Positions 1 to 10,001 of a DNA stretch of 64,000 nucleotides are shown here, piece after piece. The translations under genes and the position numbers were made by a program. Source of the stretch: an uncultured Caulobacterales bacterium (GTDB lineage: Bacteria; Pseudomonadota; Alphaproteobacteria; Caulobacterales; Caulobacteraceae); the NCBI GenBank assembly GCA_903884425.1, contig CAISEP010000016.1, positions 434,001 to 498,000 on the forward strand, given 5' to 3'. The notes below the pieces were generated by a model, which had not been told where the DNA came from, did not search any database, and saw nothing but the letters and a program-made list of their open reading frames with translations. Numbering within the stretch: position 1 is the first letter of the stretch; every line of letters begins with the position of its first letter.

Positions 1-777
1 GCCATCGAGCTCCTGCGCCGAAACCCGGACCAGCCCCGCCGGTACTTCGACGAGGCGGATCTGGAGGACCTGGCGGCCTCGATCCGGGAGAAGGGAATCC
101 TGCAGCCCATCCTGGTCCGACCGGCCCCCGGTGCGGCTGGGGAATACCAGATTGTGGCGGGAGAGCGCCGCTGGCGGGCGGCCCAGCGGGCCGGGCTTCA
201 CAAAGTGCCCATTCTGGTGCGTGAGTTCGACGATCTCGACGTGCTGGAGATCGGCATCATCGAGAACGTGCAGCGGGCGGACCTTAATCCCCTGGAAGAG
301 GCCAATGGCTACAAGGCGTTGATGGAGCGGTTCGGCCGGACACAAGATGTCGTGGCCCTGACCGTCGGGAAGAGCCGCAGCCACGTGGCCAACATGCTGC
401 GGCTGCTGAACCTGCCCGAAGGGGTGCGGGAGCATCTGGCGGAAGGTCGGATCAGCATCGGCCATGCCCGGGCCATCGCCTCGGCCCCGGACCCGGCCTT
501 CCTGGCCGAGGCCATCGTCAAGCACGGCCTGTCCGTGCGCCAGGCGGAGCAGATGGCCCGCAAGGCCGCCGACCGCCCCTCCCGCCCGGCGGGCCGGACG
601 TCCAGGAGCGCGGCGGCACCGGCAAACGCCGATGTGGCGGCGATCGAACACGATCTGGCCGAGGCCTTGGGGCTGGCGGTTCAGCTGATCTACAACGATG
701 GCAAGGGGGAAGTGCGGATCCGCTACGAAACCCTCGACCAGCTGGACGACATCTGCCAGCGCCTGACCAGCCGCTAG
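1..777 (+). CDS. parB: Chromosome partitioning protein ParB (5' truncated)
   Basis: ParB is the CTP-dependent clamp that loads at parS and works with ParA in origin segregation. The gene is already open at base 1; 258 residues are visible and perhaps 35-40 N-terminal residues are missing compared with usual ParB proteins. The visible part starts in the ParB/Spo0J domain (NPDQPRRYF near residue 8). It carries the CTP-binding motif GERRWRA at residues 54-60, then the helix-turn-helix parS-binding region (about 105-165, with [14 protein letters not shown]). A short alanine/arginine-rich linker leads to the C-terminal dimerisation domain from about 210. parA would be expected just outside the left edge. 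The stop overlaps the convergent nth by 4 bp. Confidence 0.97.
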   Translation, partial: AIELLRRNPDQPRRYFDEADLEDLAASIREKGILQPILVRPAPGAAGEYQIVAGERRWRAAQRAGLHKVPILVREFDDLDVLEIGIIENVQRADLNPLEEANGYKALMERFGRTQDVVALTVGKSRSHVANMLRLLNLPEGVREHLAEGRISIGHARAIASAPDPAFLAEAIVKHGLSVRQAEQMARKAADRPSRPAGRTSRSAAAPANADVAAIEHDLAEALGLAVQLIYNDGKGEVRIRYETLDQLDDICQRLTSR

Positions 778-1430
778 ACCGGGGCCTTGCCCCTGGTCGG
801 CGGCGCAACGGCGCGGCTGGGGCAGAGGTCGGCCACGGGACAGGCGGCGCATCTGGGATTGCGGGCCACGCACACATAGCGCCCGTGCAGGATCAGCCAG
901 TGATGGGCCCGCTGCAGCCACCGGGCCGGGATCACCGCCTTCAGCTGCCGTTCCACGGCATCCGGGGTCTTTCCATCGGCCAGTCCCAGACGGTGCGCGA
1001 CCCGGAAGACATGGGTGTCCACGGCCACGGCGGGTTCGATCCCGAGTTCGTTCAACACGACACTGGCGGTCTTGCGCCCCACCCCCGGCAAGGCCTGGAG
1101 GTCTTCCCGGTTCAGCGGCACCTCGCCCCCGTGCCGGTCGAGGACGATCTGCGACAGGGCCAGGACGTTCTTCGCCTTGTTGCGGAAGAGCCCGATGGTG
1201 CGGATCTCCTCGGTGATCCGCTCGAGGCCCAGGGCGACCATGGCCGCCGGCGTGTCGGCCAGGGCGAACAGGCGGGCCGTGGCCTTGTTCACCGACACGT
1301 CCGTGGCCTGAGCCGACAGGGCGACGGCCACCACCAGGGTATAGGGCGAGGTGTAGTTCAGCTCGGTCTTCGGCGCCGGGTCCGCCGCCTCGAACCGCTC
1401 GAACAGCTTCCGGATCTGGCTCGGCGTCAA
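774..1430 (-). CDS. nth: Endonuclease III
   Basis: Base-excision-repair DNA glycosylase/AP lyase that removes oxidised pyrimidines. The 218-residue product has the family length. It shows the helix-hairpin-helix LPGVGRKTA with its catalytic lysine, the catalytic aspartate in VDTHVFR, and a C-terminal [4Fe-4S] loop with spacing C-x6-C-x2-C-x5-C. The start is TTG at 1428-1430; no better in-frame ATG lies close upstream and the N-terminus lines up with E. coli Nth from memory. It is convergent with parB and divergent from the DUF2244 gene, which begins 71 bp away. Confidence 0.97.
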   Translation of the reverse strand: MTPSQIRKLFERFEAADPAPKTELNYTSPYTLVVAVALSAQATDVSVNKATARLFALADTPAAMVALGLERITEEIRTIGLFRNKAKNVLALSQIVLDRHGGEVPLNREDLQALPGVGRKTASVVLNELGIEPAVAVDTHVFRVAHRLGLADGKTPDAVERQLKAVIPARWLQRAHHWLILHGRYVCVARNPRCAACPVADLCPSRAVAPPTRGKAPV

Positions 1431-1501
1431 GGGCGGCTCCTCAAGGGGATCGGGGTCGGTACGGGGTGGAACGGGGCAGACCTGCGACCCATATCAGCGC
1501 C

Positions 1502-2020
1502 ATGCCCGTGGAAAAAGCCGATCTCCCGCCGGACACGACCGGTTTCGCCCCGGTAGTCTATCTGGACCGTGCCGTGGAACCGAACCGTTCCCTGTCCCGG
1601 CGGGGCATGTGGGTGGTGCTGGGCGTCCTGGCCGTCTTCAACCTGTTCACGGCGGGCTTCATGATACTCATCGGGGCCTATCCGGCACCGATCTTCCTCG
1701 GGGCCGACATGATCGCGGTCAGCGCCGCCTTCTTCGTGATGGACCGGCGTCGGACGGCGAGGGCCGAGCGGGTGATGGTGACCAGTGACCGGGTGGAAGT
1801 GTTCCGGGCCGGGGCCGAGGCGGCGGTGTGGAGCACCGCGCCCGGCTTCACCCGGGTGGTGCTGGACGATCCGGACGCCGACCTGCCGCGGCTGCGCCTG
1901 GCGTCGGCCGGCCGGTTCCTCGATCTCGGCACCCATGTGGGACCGGAGACCCGCACCCGCCTGGCCGGGGAGCTGGAAGCCGCCATCCACCGGGCGCGGA
2001 ACGAGCGGCACCGCGTCTGA
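1502..2020 (+). CDS. DUF2244 family membrane protein
   Basis: A 172-residue protein resembling the DUF2244 (COG5488) integral membrane proteins that often sit beside nth in alphaproteobacteria. Two adjacent hydrophobic segments are visible (about residues 38-58 and 63-80), followed by an RRRTAR basic patch and a cytoplasmic-looking domain. Function is unknown. An upstream ATG at 1466 would add 12 residues, but I chose 1502 because MPVEKADL looks like the natural N-terminus and leaves more room for the divergent promoters. Family assignment is from sequence memory only. Confidence 0.8.
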   Translation: MPVEKADLPPDTTGFAPVVYLDRAVEPNRSLSRRGMWVVLGVLAVFNLFTAGFMILIGAYPAPIFLGADMIAVSAAFFVMDRRRTARAERVMVTSDRVEVFRAGAEAAVWSTAPGFTRVVLDDPDADLPRLRLASAGRFLDLGTHVGPETRTRLAGELEAAIHRARNERHRV

Positions 2021-2077
2021 TCGGTCTGCGACGCTGTGAACGCTTGGCGCGGGCAGCCAATGGGATCATATCGACCC

Positions 2078-2950
2078 ATGAGACCGCCCCCGCCCCAGCC
2101 CTCCACCGCGCCCCTCGCCCCTGGGCTCTACATCGTCGCCACCCCCATCGGAAACCTGCGGGACATGACGCTCAGGGCCATCGACATCCTGGCCGGGGCG
2201 GACCTGGTGCTGGCGGAGGACACGCGGGTGGCGGCCAAGCTCCTGTCCGCCTACGATCTGAAGGCCCGGGTGGAGCGGTATGACGACCACACGGACGCCT
2301 GGCGGCGGCCGCAGATCCTGGAAAGGCTGGCCGCGGGGGAGCGGATCGCCCTGGTGTCCGATGCCGGCACACCCCTGGTCTCCGATCCCGGCTACCGGCT
2401 GGTGCGGGCCGCGGCGGAGGCGGGACTGCCGGTCTTCGCCGCGCCGGGCCCGTCGGCGGCCCTGGCCGCCCTGGCCGTGTCCGGTCTGCCCACGGACCGC
2501 TTCCTTTTCGCGGGGTTCCTGCCGCCCAAGTCCGGGCCCCGGCGGGCGTTCCTGGCGGAACTGGCCCCCATTCGGGCGACCCTGATCCTGTACGAGACCG
2601 GGCCCCGCCTGTCGGACAGCCTGGCGGACATGCAGGCCGTCCTGGGCGACCGGGAGGCTGTCGTGGCGCGGGAGCTGACCAAGCTGCACGAGACCGTGGT
2701 CCGGGGTCCCCTGTCGGACCTGATCATCACCTTTGCCGACGGCCCGCCCCGGGGGGAGATCGTGGTGCTGGTCGCGCCGGGGGCCGCGGCGGTGGCCACG
2801 GAGGCCGATGCGGACGCCGCCCTGCGCGAGGCCCTGACGCGGGCCGGGCCGGCGGAGGCCGCGACGGAGGTGGCCCGGGCGCTGGGCCTGAACCGGCGAG
2901 CGCTCTATCGCCGGGCCCTGGACCTGAAGGGCGACGGCGACCGGCCATGA
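2078..2950 (+). CDS. rsmI: 16S rRNA (cytidine1402-2'-O)-methyltransferase
   Basis: SAM-dependent tetrapyrrole-methylase-fold enzyme that methylates the ribose of C1402 in the 16S rRNA decoding centre. Family motifs are clear: GLYIVATPIGN near the N-terminus, the acidic AEDTR, VSDAGTPLVSDPG, PGPSA and LYETG. A C-terminal helical extension of about 50 residues ends in a small helix-turn-helix-like piece (ALGLNRRALYRRALDLKG). Starts at 2036 (GTG) and 2060 (ATG) are also in frame; 2078 best fits the family. The stop overlaps the yraN start by 4 bp (ATGA), so the two are probably translationally coupled. Confidence 0.96.
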   Translation: MRPPPPQPSTAPLAPGLYIVATPIGNLRDMTLRAIDILAGADLVLAEDTRVAAKLLSAYDLKARVERYDDHTDAWRRPQILERLAAGERIALVSDAGTPLVSDPGYRLVRAAAEAGLPVFAAPGPSAALAALAVSGLPTDRFLFAGFLPPKSGPRRAFLAELAPIRATLILYETGPRLSDSLADMQAVLGDREAVVARELTKLHETVVRGPLSDLIITFADGPPRGEIVVLVAPGAAAVATEADADAALREALTRAGPAEAATEVARALGLNRRALYRRALDLKGDGDRP

Positions 2951-3324
2951 CCCGTGTCCGCGAGGACCGGGGCCGGGATGCCCGCCGCCAGGGCCGGAAC
3001 GGGGAGTGGCTGGCCGCGGCCTGGCTGATGCTGCACGGCTGGCGGATCGTCGGCTTCCGGGTGCGGACCCCGCAAGGGGAGATCGACCTCCTCGCCCGCC
3101 GGGGCCGGGTGCTGGCGGTGGTGGAGGTGAAGCGCCGCCGCACCCTCGACGAAGCCCTGGCCGCGGTGGGTCATGTCCAGCAGCGGCGTCTGGTGCGGGC
3201 CGCGGCGGCGGTCTGCGCCCAGCGGGTTGGCTGGCGCAGCCTGGAGGTGCGGCTGGACCTCGTGGCCCTGGCCCCCGGTCGATGGCCGGTGCATGTCGAG
3301 GACGCATGGCGGGCCGAGGGCTAG
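2947..3324 (+). CDS. yraN: YraN/UPF0102 family nuclease-fold protein
   Basis: 125-residue protein of the UPF0102 family, which has a restriction-endonuclease-like fold. The PD-(D/E)xK-like core is visible: E20, then GEIDLLARRG (E45, D47) and VVEVKRR (E60, K62). The biochemical role is unsettled; the usual rsmI-yraN pairing holds here through a 4-bp overlap. In many genomes gshB follows, as it does here after a 100-bp gap. Confidence 0.93.
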   Translation: MTRVREDRGRDARRQGRNGEWLAAAWLMLHGWRIVGFRVRTPQGEIDLLARRGRVLAVVEVKRRRTLDEALAAVGHVQQRRLVRAAAAVCAQRVGWRSLEVRLDLVALAPGRWPVHVEDAWRAEG

Positions 3325-3424
3325 GTCTGGTGTGGTCCATCCGGCCTGAAATTTATCCGGTCCGGGAGTTCCCAACCGGGGGGGAATGCCCGTAGATGGG
3401 CACCGAATTCTCGAAGGGCTGCCC

Positions 3425-4372
3425 ATGTCTCTGAAGGTCGCGATCCAGATGGACCCGGTCGCTGCGGTCAATCCGCGGACCGATACCAGCTATCTGATGG
3501 CCCTGAACGCCCAGGCCCGGGGGCATCGGCTCTGGACCTACCAGCCGGACCGGCTCGCCCTTGAAGGCAACCGGGTCACCGCACGGGGCCGCAGCCTCGA
3601 GGTGCGGGAGGGCGAGACCCCGGCCGTGCGGGAAGGGAACCTCGAGGTCCTGGAGCTGGCGGAGTTCGACGTGGTGCTCATGCGCCAGGACCCGCCCTTC
3701 GACCTGGCCTACATCACCGCCACCCACATCCTCGAGCACATCCACCCCGCGACGCTGGTGGTGAACGACCCCGCGGCAGTGCGCAATGCGCCGGAAAAGC
3801 TGCTGGTCACCCACTTCCCGGGGGTCCAGCCCCCCACCCTGGTGACCCGGGACATGGACGCCATCCTCGACTTCCGGGAGCGGCACCCGGACATGATCCT
3901 GAAGCCCCTCTACGGCGGCGGCGGGTCCGGCGTGGCGCGGCTGAAGCCCGATGACAGCAATCTCGACGCCATGCTGGAGCTGCACTTCGCCATCAGCCGC
4001 GACCCGGTGATCTGCCAGGCGTTTCTTCCCGCCGTCACCAAGGGGGACAAGCGCATCCTGATCGTGGACGGGGAGCCGGTGGGGGCCATCAACCGGGTCC
4101 CGGCCGACGGCCATATCCGGTCCAACCTCCGGGTCGGCGGGGTGGCGGAGGCCGTGGAGCTGACCGCCCGCGACAGGGAGCTGTGCGGCATCATCGGCCC
4201 GACCCTGAAGGCGCAGGGACTGATGTTCGTGGGCGTGGACGTGATCGGGGACTATCTGACGGAGATCAACGTCACCTCGCCCACCGGGGCGCAGCAGCTG
4301 AAGCGGTTCACGGGCATCGACGCCACCGCCATCATGTGGGACCGGATCGAGGCCCTCCGGGCCGCGCGCTGA
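3425..4372 (+). CDS. gshB: Glutathione synthetase
   Basis: ATP-grasp ligase joining gamma-glutamylcysteine and glycine to make glutathione in the cytosol. The product is 315 residues, as usual. The N-terminal domain has [13 protein letters not shown] and [17 protein letters not shown]; a central [19 protein letters not shown] matches the family. ATP-grasp elements include [11 protein letters not shown], the [19 protein letters not shown] strand and a metal-binding NVTSPTG near the C-terminus. The in-frame ATG at 3386 would add 13 residues with no family support. mutS begins 7 bp after the stop, so the two are probably cotranscribed. Confidence 0.97.
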   Translation: MSLKVAIQMDPVAAVNPRTDTSYLMALNAQARGHRLWTYQPDRLALEGNRVTARGRSLEVREGETPAVREGNLEVLELAEFDVVLMRQDPPFDLAYITATHILEHIHPATLVVNDPAAVRNAPEKLLVTHFPGVQPPTLVTRDMDAILDFRERHPDMILKPLYGGGGSGVARLKPDDSNLDAMLELHFAISRDPVICQAFLPAVTKGDKRILIVDGEPVGAINRVPADGHIRSNLRVGGVAEAVELTARDRELCGIIGPTLKAQGLMFVGVDVIGDYLTEINVTSPTGAQQLKRFTGIDATAIMWDRIEALRAAR

Positions 4373-4379
4373 GGCGGCG

Positions 4380-7070
4380 ATGACCGAGACCGTTCCGGCC
4401 GCGCCACCGCTGAATCCCGCGGGTGCCACCCCGGTGATGCAGCAGTTCTTCGATGTGAAGCAGCGCCATCCCGACGCGCTGATCTTCTTCCGCATGGGGG
4501 ACTTCTACGAGCTGTTCTTCGACGACGCCCGCAAGGCGGCGGAGGCGCTGGGCATTGCCCTGACCTACCGCGGCAAGCATGCGGGGGAGGACATCCCCAT
4601 GGCGGGCGTGCCGGTCCACGCGGCGGAGGCCTATCTGGCCAAGCTGATCCGGTCCGGCTTCCGGGTCGCGGTCTGCGAGCAGCTGGAGGACCCGGCGGAG
4701 GCCCGCAAGCGCGGCTCCAAGGCCGTGGTGCGCCGGGACGTGGTGCGGGTGGTCACGCCGGGCACCCTGACCGAGGATACCCTGCTGGATGCCCGGGGGG
4801 CCAACCGGCTGGCCGCCGTGGCCGTTCGTGCGGGGCAGGCGGCGGTGGCCACGGCCGAGCTGTCCACGGGTGAGGTCTGGTCCTTCCAGCTGGAGGTGGA
4901 GGCGCTTGCCCCCATGCTGGCCAGCCTCCGTCCGACGGAAACCCTGGTGGCTGACCGGTTGCTGGCGGATGCGAACCTCGTCGCTGCCTTGAAGGCCGGA
5001 GGCGGGCTGCTGCAGCCCATGCCGGGGGCCCTGGCCGATCCTGCGGCCTCCGATGCCCGGGTCCGTCGGCTCTATGGCGTGGACACCCTGGACGGCTTCG
5101 GGGGCCTGGTCACGGCAGAGATCGTGGCGCTGGGGCTGATCGCCGCCCATCTGGAAATGACCCAGGCCGGTCGCCTGCCCGCACTGGCCGCGCCGCGCCG
5201 GGCGGCGGGGGCCCAGTCCATGGCCATCGATCCGGCCACGCGGACCAGTCTCGAGATCGACCGGACCACCACGGGGGGACGGGAAGGGTCGCTCCTGTCG
5301 GTGATCGACCGGACCGTGACCGCCCCCGGGGCACGGCTGCTGGCCGACCGCCTCTCCCGGCCGCTCATGTCCGTCGAGGCGATCGAAGCGCGCCTCGACT
5401 CCGTGGATTTCCTGAAGGCCGACCGGCGGCTGCGGGAGGACCTGCGCGCGGGTCTGAAGGCAGCCGGCGACATGGCCCGCAGCCTGTCGCGCCTGGCCCT
5501 CGGCCGGGGTGGACCCCGGGATCTGGGGGTGTTGCGGGCTGGCCTGGCCGCCGGCGAGGCGATCTGTGCCCGGATCGGCCGCGACCGCTCGCCCCTGGAC
5601 GGCCTTCCGGTGGAGCTGGCCGGAGCCCTGGATGACCTGACCCTGTCCCGGGCCCCGGACCTCGCCCATCTGGTGCAGGAGCTCACCCTGGGGCTGGACG
5701 CCGACCTGCCCCTGCAGGCGAGGGATGGCGGTTTCGTCGCCCGGGGCTACCGACCGGACCTGGACCAGTCCCGGGCCTTGCGGGACGACAGCCGCCGGGT
5801 GGTGGCCAATCTGGAGGCCACCCTGCAGCAGGAGACGGGTCTTGGCCTGAAGATCCGGCACAATGCGGTCCTCGGCTATTTCGTGGACACCACGGCCAAG
5901 CAGGCCGAGACCCTGTTCCAGCCGCCCTGGAACACCCGCTTCATCCATCGCCAGACCACGGCCAACCAGGTGCGCTTCACCACCACGGAGCTGGCAGACC
6001 TGGATGCCCGCATCTCCCAGGCGGCGGACCGGACCCGGGCCATGGAGCTGGAGACCTTCGAGGCCTTTCGCGCCCGGGTGGAGCAGCTGGCCGATCCGAT
6101 CCGCCAGGCGGCCTTTGCCCTGTCCGTGCTGGACGTGGCCGCGGCCCTGGCGGAATGGGCGGACGAGGTGGATGCCGTGCGCCCCGAACTCGACACCTCC
6201 ACAATCTTCGAGGCGGAGGGGGCTCGCCATCCGGTGGTCGAGCAGGCGGTGCGTCGCAGCGGAGAGCCCTACACCCCCAATGACTGCCGGCTGGACGGGG
6301 CAGGCCGGACGGGGGCGCGGCTCGCCATCGTCACCGGCCCGAACATGGCGGGCAAGTCCACCTTCCTGCGCCAGAACGCCCTCCTGGCGGTGCTGGCCCA
6401 GGCCGGGGCCTTCGTCCCGGCCCGGCGCTTTCGTCTGGGTCTGGTGGACCGCCTGTTCAGCCGGGTGGGGGCCGGGGACGACCTGTCCCGGGGCCGCTCC
6501 ACCTTCATGATGGAGATGGTGGAGACCGCGGCCATCCTGACCCAGTCCACCGACCGGTCCCTGGTGGTGCTGGACGAGATCGGCCGGGGCACGGCCACCT
6601 ATGACGGCCTCGCCATTGCCTGGGCGGCGGCAGAGGCCCTGCATGACGTCAACCGCTGCCGCACCCTGTTCGCCACCCACTATCACGAGCTGGCCCAGCT
6701 ACAGGGGCGGCTCGCGGCCGTGACCAACCTGTCCCTGCGGGCACGGGAGTGGAACGGGGACCTGGTCTTCCTGCACGAGGCGGTGGAAGGGGCGGCGGAC
6801 CGCTCCTACGGGGTCCAGGTGGCCCGGCTGGCGGGGGTGCCCCCGGCGGTGGTGGCCCGGGCGCGGGAGGTGCTGCAACGCCTCGAATCCGCCCCCGGCT
6901 CCCCGGCGCGTCTGGATGACCTGCCCCTGTTCGCCGAACGGCCGCCCCCCGCGGTCGCCACCCCTTCGAAGGTGGAGCAGGCGCTGAAGGGCCTCGACCC
7001 CGACAGCCTGTCGCCGCGGGAGGCGCTGGAAGCCCTCTATCGCCTCCGAACCCTCCTCCCTGACAGCTGA
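4380..7070 (+). CDS. mutS: DNA mismatch repair ATPase MutS
   Basis: Mismatch-recognition protein of the MutSL pathway, 896 residues (E. coli MutS 853). The N-terminal mismatch-binding domain has the expected [13 protein letters not shown] with the Phe-x-Glu wedge. The ATPase domain has Walker [10 protein letters not shown] near residue 655, the STFMMEM signature, Walker [16 protein letters not shown] and the His loop [12 protein letters not shown]-terminal helical tail (about 800-896) follows the clamp/ATPase part. An SD-like gaggcgg sits just before the ATG. Confidence 0.99.
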   Translation: MTETVPAAPPLNPAGATPVMQQFFDVKQRHPDALIFFRMGDFYELFFDDARKAAEALGIALTYRGKHAGEDIPMAGVPVHAAEAYLAKLIRSGFRVAVCEQLEDPAEARKRGSKAVVRRDVVRVVTPGTLTEDTLLDARGANRLAAVAVRAGQAAVATAELSTGEVWSFQLEVEALAPMLASLRPTETLVADRLLADANLVAALKAGGGLLQPMPGALADPAASDARVRRLYGVDTLDGFGGLVTAEIVALGLIAAHLEMTQAGRLPALAAPRRAAGAQSMAIDPATRTSLEIDRTTTGGREGSLLSVIDRTVTAPGARLLADRLSRPLMSVEAIEARLDSVDFLKADRRLREDLRAGLKAAGDMARSLSRLALGRGGPRDLGVLRAGLAAGEAICARIGRDRSPLDGLPVELAGALDDLTLSRAPDLAHLVQELTLGLDADLPLQARDGGFVARGYRPDLDQSRALRDDSRRVVANLEATLQQETGLGLKIRHNAVLGYFVDTTAKQAETLFQPPWNTRFIHRQTTANQVRFTTTELADLDARISQAADRTRAMELETFEAFRARVEQLADPIRQAAFALSVLDVAAALAEWADEVDAVRPELDTSTIFEAEGARHPVVEQAVRRSGEPYTPNDCRLDGAGRTGARLAIVTGPNMAGKSTFLRQNALLAVLAQAGAFVPARRFRLGLVDRLFSRVGAGDDLSRGRSTFMMEMVETAAILTQSTDRSLVVLDEIGRGTATYDGLAIAWAAAEALHDVNRCRTLFATHYHELAQLQGRLAAVTNLSLRAREWNGDLVFLHEAVEGAADRSYGVQVARLAGVPPAVVARAREVLQRLESAPGSPARLDDLPLFAERPPPAVATPSKVEQALKGLDPDSLSPREALEALYRLRTLLPDS

Positions 7071-7127
7071 GCCGCCGGACGGCCCTTCGGCCATTGCGCC
7101 GACGCCAAACCGGCCTAACGTGGATCC

Positions 7128-9983
7128 ATGGCCCGTCGCCTTCGCCCCACCCGCATCGAACATGTCGTCGACGGCCACCGTCTGCGCGCACAACTCACCA
7201 CGGCCGCCCTGGATGCCCTGGGGGACGAGGCGGAGCAGCGCCGCCGGGCCCTGGACGTGTTGCGCGCGGCCCTGTTCCGCGGCCGGATGATCGCCAAGGA
7301 GCGGCTGGAGGCCGGGGCCGGCGGGATCGAGACGGCGCAGCTGCTGAGCCACGTGGTCGACGAGGTGATCACTGCCCTCTACGACTTCACCACGGTGCAC
7401 ATGTTCCGGGCGCGCAACCCGACGGAGGGGGAGCGCCTGGCGCTTCTGGCCGTGGGCGGCTACGGCCGCGGTGCCCTGGCCCCATTCTCCGACGTCGATC
7501 TGTTGTTCCTGCGGCCCTACAAGCAGACGCCGCACGCGGAGAGCGTGATCGAATACATGCTCTATGCCCTGTGGGACCTGGGCTTCAAGGTGGGCCACGC
7601 CTCCCGCACCGTGGAGGAATGCGTCCGGCTGGCGCGGGAGGACTACACCATCCGCACGGCCCTGCTGGAGGCCCGGCACCTCACCGGGGACGAGACCCTC
7701 AGCGCCGATCTGCGCCGCCGGTTCCGCAAGGACGTGGCCGAGGGGACAGGGGCGGAGTTCGTGGCCGCCAAGCTCAAGGAGCGGGACGACCGCCACGCCC
7801 GGGCCGGGGCCTCCCGCTACATGGTCGAGCCCAATGTGAAGGAGGGCAAGGGGGGCCTGCGGGACCTGAACACCCTGTTCTGGATCGCCCAGTACCTGCA
7901 CCCCTCCGACCGTCCGGCGGAATTCATCCGGCTGGAGGAGTTCACCACCCGGGAGCTGAAGGCCTTCATCCGCGCCTTCGACTTCCTCTGGGCCGTGCGG
8001 GCCCACCTGCACTATGCCACCGGCCGGGCAGAGGAGCGCCTGTCCTTCGACCTGCAGCCGGAGATCGCAAGGCGCATGGGCTATCTGGACCGGCCGATGC
8101 GGGACGGGGGTTCGGAGCCGCTGGAGACGGGGGTGGAGCGGTTCATGCGCCGCTATTTCCTGATCGCCCGGGAGGTGGGGTCCCTGACCCGGGTGTTCTG
8201 CGCCAAGCTGGAGGCCGATCAGGCCAAGCGCAGCCCCCAGGGCCTGTCCCGCTTCCTGCCCCAGCGGTTCCGGGGTGGGCGAAAGGTGGTGGCCCCGGGC
8301 TTCCTGGAGGAGTCCGGTCGCCTGAGCATTGCCGACCCCGGCGTGCTGGCCAGCGACCCGATCCGGATGCTGTCCCTCTTCCAGCTGGCGGACAAGACCA
8401 ACCACGACCTGCACCCGGATGCCTTTTCCGCGGTCAGCCGCTCCCTGAACCTGATCACGCCACGGCTGCGGCGGGACCCGGCGGCGGCGGCCGTGTTCCT
8501 CGACATCCTCACCCGGGGTCGGCACACCTTCAAGACGCTGGAGCTGATGAACGAGGCCGGGGTGCTGGGGCGCTACCTGCCGGAGTTCGGGCGGGTCGTC
8601 GCCCAGATGCAGTTCAACATGTACCACTCCTACACGGTGGACGAGCACACCCTGCGCGCCGTGGGCGTGATGGCGGACATCTTCGCCGGCCGTCTGGTGG
8701 AGGACCATCCCCTGGCCGTGTCCATCGCGCCCATGGTGGAGGATGTGGAGGTCCTGTTCCTGGCCATGCTGCTGCACGACACCGGCAAGGGCGGGGAGGG
8801 GGGCCAGGAACTGGCCGGGGCCCGCGCCGCCCGGTCCGCCTGCGAGCGTCTGGGCCTGTCCGCCACCCGGGTGGAAGCCGTGGCCTGGCTGGTGGAGCAC
8901 CACCTGGTCATGTCCGACTTCGCCCAGAAACGGGACGTGACCGATCCCCGGACCGTGGCCGACTTCGTCCGCATCGTGCAGGATCCGGAGCGGCTGCGGG
9001 CCCTGCTGATCCTAACCGTCTGCGATATCCGCGCCGTGGGACCCGGGGTCTGGAACGGCTGGAAGGGCCAGCTGCTGCGCGACCTCTATGCCGCCAGCGA
9101 GGCCACCTTCCGGGGCGGGCGCTCCGATGCCGCCGCCGAGCAGGCTCGCCGGGCCCAGGCCGATGCCGCCCGCGCGGCCCTGGTCAGCTGGACTGGCGAT
9201 GCCACGCCGGAGCTGCGGGTCTGGGCCCAGCAGATGGAGGACGCCTATTTCATGGCCTTCTCCCCCGAGGAGCAGATGCGCCACTATGCCCTGATCGGCC
9301 GGGCGGCGACTCAAGGGGGAGCGGCGGCCTCGTCGGACATCCGCAAGGATTCCCCTGTGGCGGAGGTGTCGGTGGCCGCCCTCGACCGGCGGGGGCTGTT
9401 CGCGGACCTGGCCGGGGTCATGGCCGGCATGGGGGCCAATGTGGTGGGGGCGCGGGTCTATACCTCCAGTGCGGGCCAGGCCCTGGACATCTTCCTGGTG
9501 CAGGACATGGCCGGCGGGCCCTTCGGCTGCGACCATCCCCAGGGCACCGCCCGTCTGGTGGAGGCCCTCGAGGCCGCCGGGCGCGGCGAACCGGCCCGGG
9601 TCGAGGCGGTACGCTGGTCCGACCCCGGACGCGCGGCGGCGTTTTCCGTGGCCTCCACCGTCTCGGTGGACAACAACGCCTCCGAAAGCGCGACGGTGAT
9701 CGAGGTGTCGGGCCGCGACCGGCCGGGCCTGCTGGAGGCGCTGGCCCGCACCTTTGCCACGGCGGAGCTGACCATCCAGTCCGCCCATATCGACTGCTAT
9801 GGCGAGCGGGCGGTGGACGCCTTCTATGTGGCCACCCTCGACGGAGGCAAGCTCGAGGACCCGCGGCGCATCAGCCAGCTGCGGGAAGGGCTGATGGCCA
9901 TCCTGCAGGAGGGGGAGCCGGACTCCGCCACCCCGTCCGCCCGGCCCAAGCGGCAGAAGGCCCGGGCCAGCATCGCCCGTTGA
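7128..9983 (+). CDS. glnD: [Protein-PII] uridylyltransferase / uridylyl-removing enzyme
   Basis: Bifunctional nitrogen sensor that uridylylates PII when glutamine is low and deuridylylates it when glutamine is high. The 951-residue product has, in order: a nucleotidyltransferase domain (GGYGRGALAPFSDVDLLFL, about residues 109-127), a helical linker, an HD phosphohydrolase domain (DEHTLRAV and LLHDTGKGG, about 505-560) and two C-terminal ACT domains (about 745-820 and 855-930, VIEVSGRDRPGLLEALA in the second). It lies 57 bp after mutS; TTGCGC at 7094-7099 and TAACGT at 7116-7121 could be a weak promoter. In related genomes murJ and trpS often follow, but here they lie 15 kb away. Confidence 0.98.
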   Translation: MARRLRPTRIEHVVDGHRLRAQLTTAALDALGDEAEQRRRALDVLRAALFRGRMIAKERLEAGAGGIETAQLLSHVVDEVITALYDFTTVHMFRARNPTEGERLALLAVGGYGRGALAPFSDVDLLFLRPYKQTPHAESVIEYMLYALWDLGFKVGHASRTVEECVRLAREDYTIRTALLEARHLTGDETLSADLRRRFRKDVAEGTGAEFVAAKLKERDDRHARAGASRYMVEPNVKEGKGGLRDLNTLFWIAQYLHPSDRPAEFIRLEEFTTRELKAFIRAFDFLWAVRAHLHYATGRAEERLSFDLQPEIARRMGYLDRPMRDGGSEPLETGVERFMRRYFLIAREVGSLTRVFCAKLEADQAKRSPQGLSRFLPQRFRGGRKVVAPGFLEESGRLSIADPGVLASDPIRMLSLFQLADKTNHDLHPDAFSAVSRSLNLITPRLRRDPAAAAVFLDILTRGRHTFKTLELMNEAGVLGRYLPEFGRVVAQMQFNMYHSYTVDEHTLRAVGVMADIFAGRLVEDHPLAVSIAPMVEDVEVLFLAMLLHDTGKGGEGGQELAGARAARSACERLGLSATRVEAVAWLVEHHLVMSDFAQKRDVTDPRTVADFVRIVQDPERLRALLILTVCDIRAVGPGVWNGWKGQLLRDLYAASEATFRGGRSDAAAEQARRAQADAARAALVSWTGDATPELRVWAQQMEDAYFMAFSPEEQMRHYALIGRAATQGGAAASSDIRKDSPVAEVSVAALDRRGLFADLAGVMAGMGANVVGARVYTSSAGQALDIFLVQDMAGGPFGCDHPQGTARLVEALEAAGRGEPARVEAVRWSDPGRAAAFSVASTVSVDNNASESATVIEVSGRDRPGLLEALARTFATAELTIQSAHIDCYGERAVDAFYVATLDGGKLEDPRRISQLREGLMAILQEGEPDSATPSARPKRQKARASIAR

Positions 9984-10001
9984 GCCTGCGGCGCGGCTCC
10001 C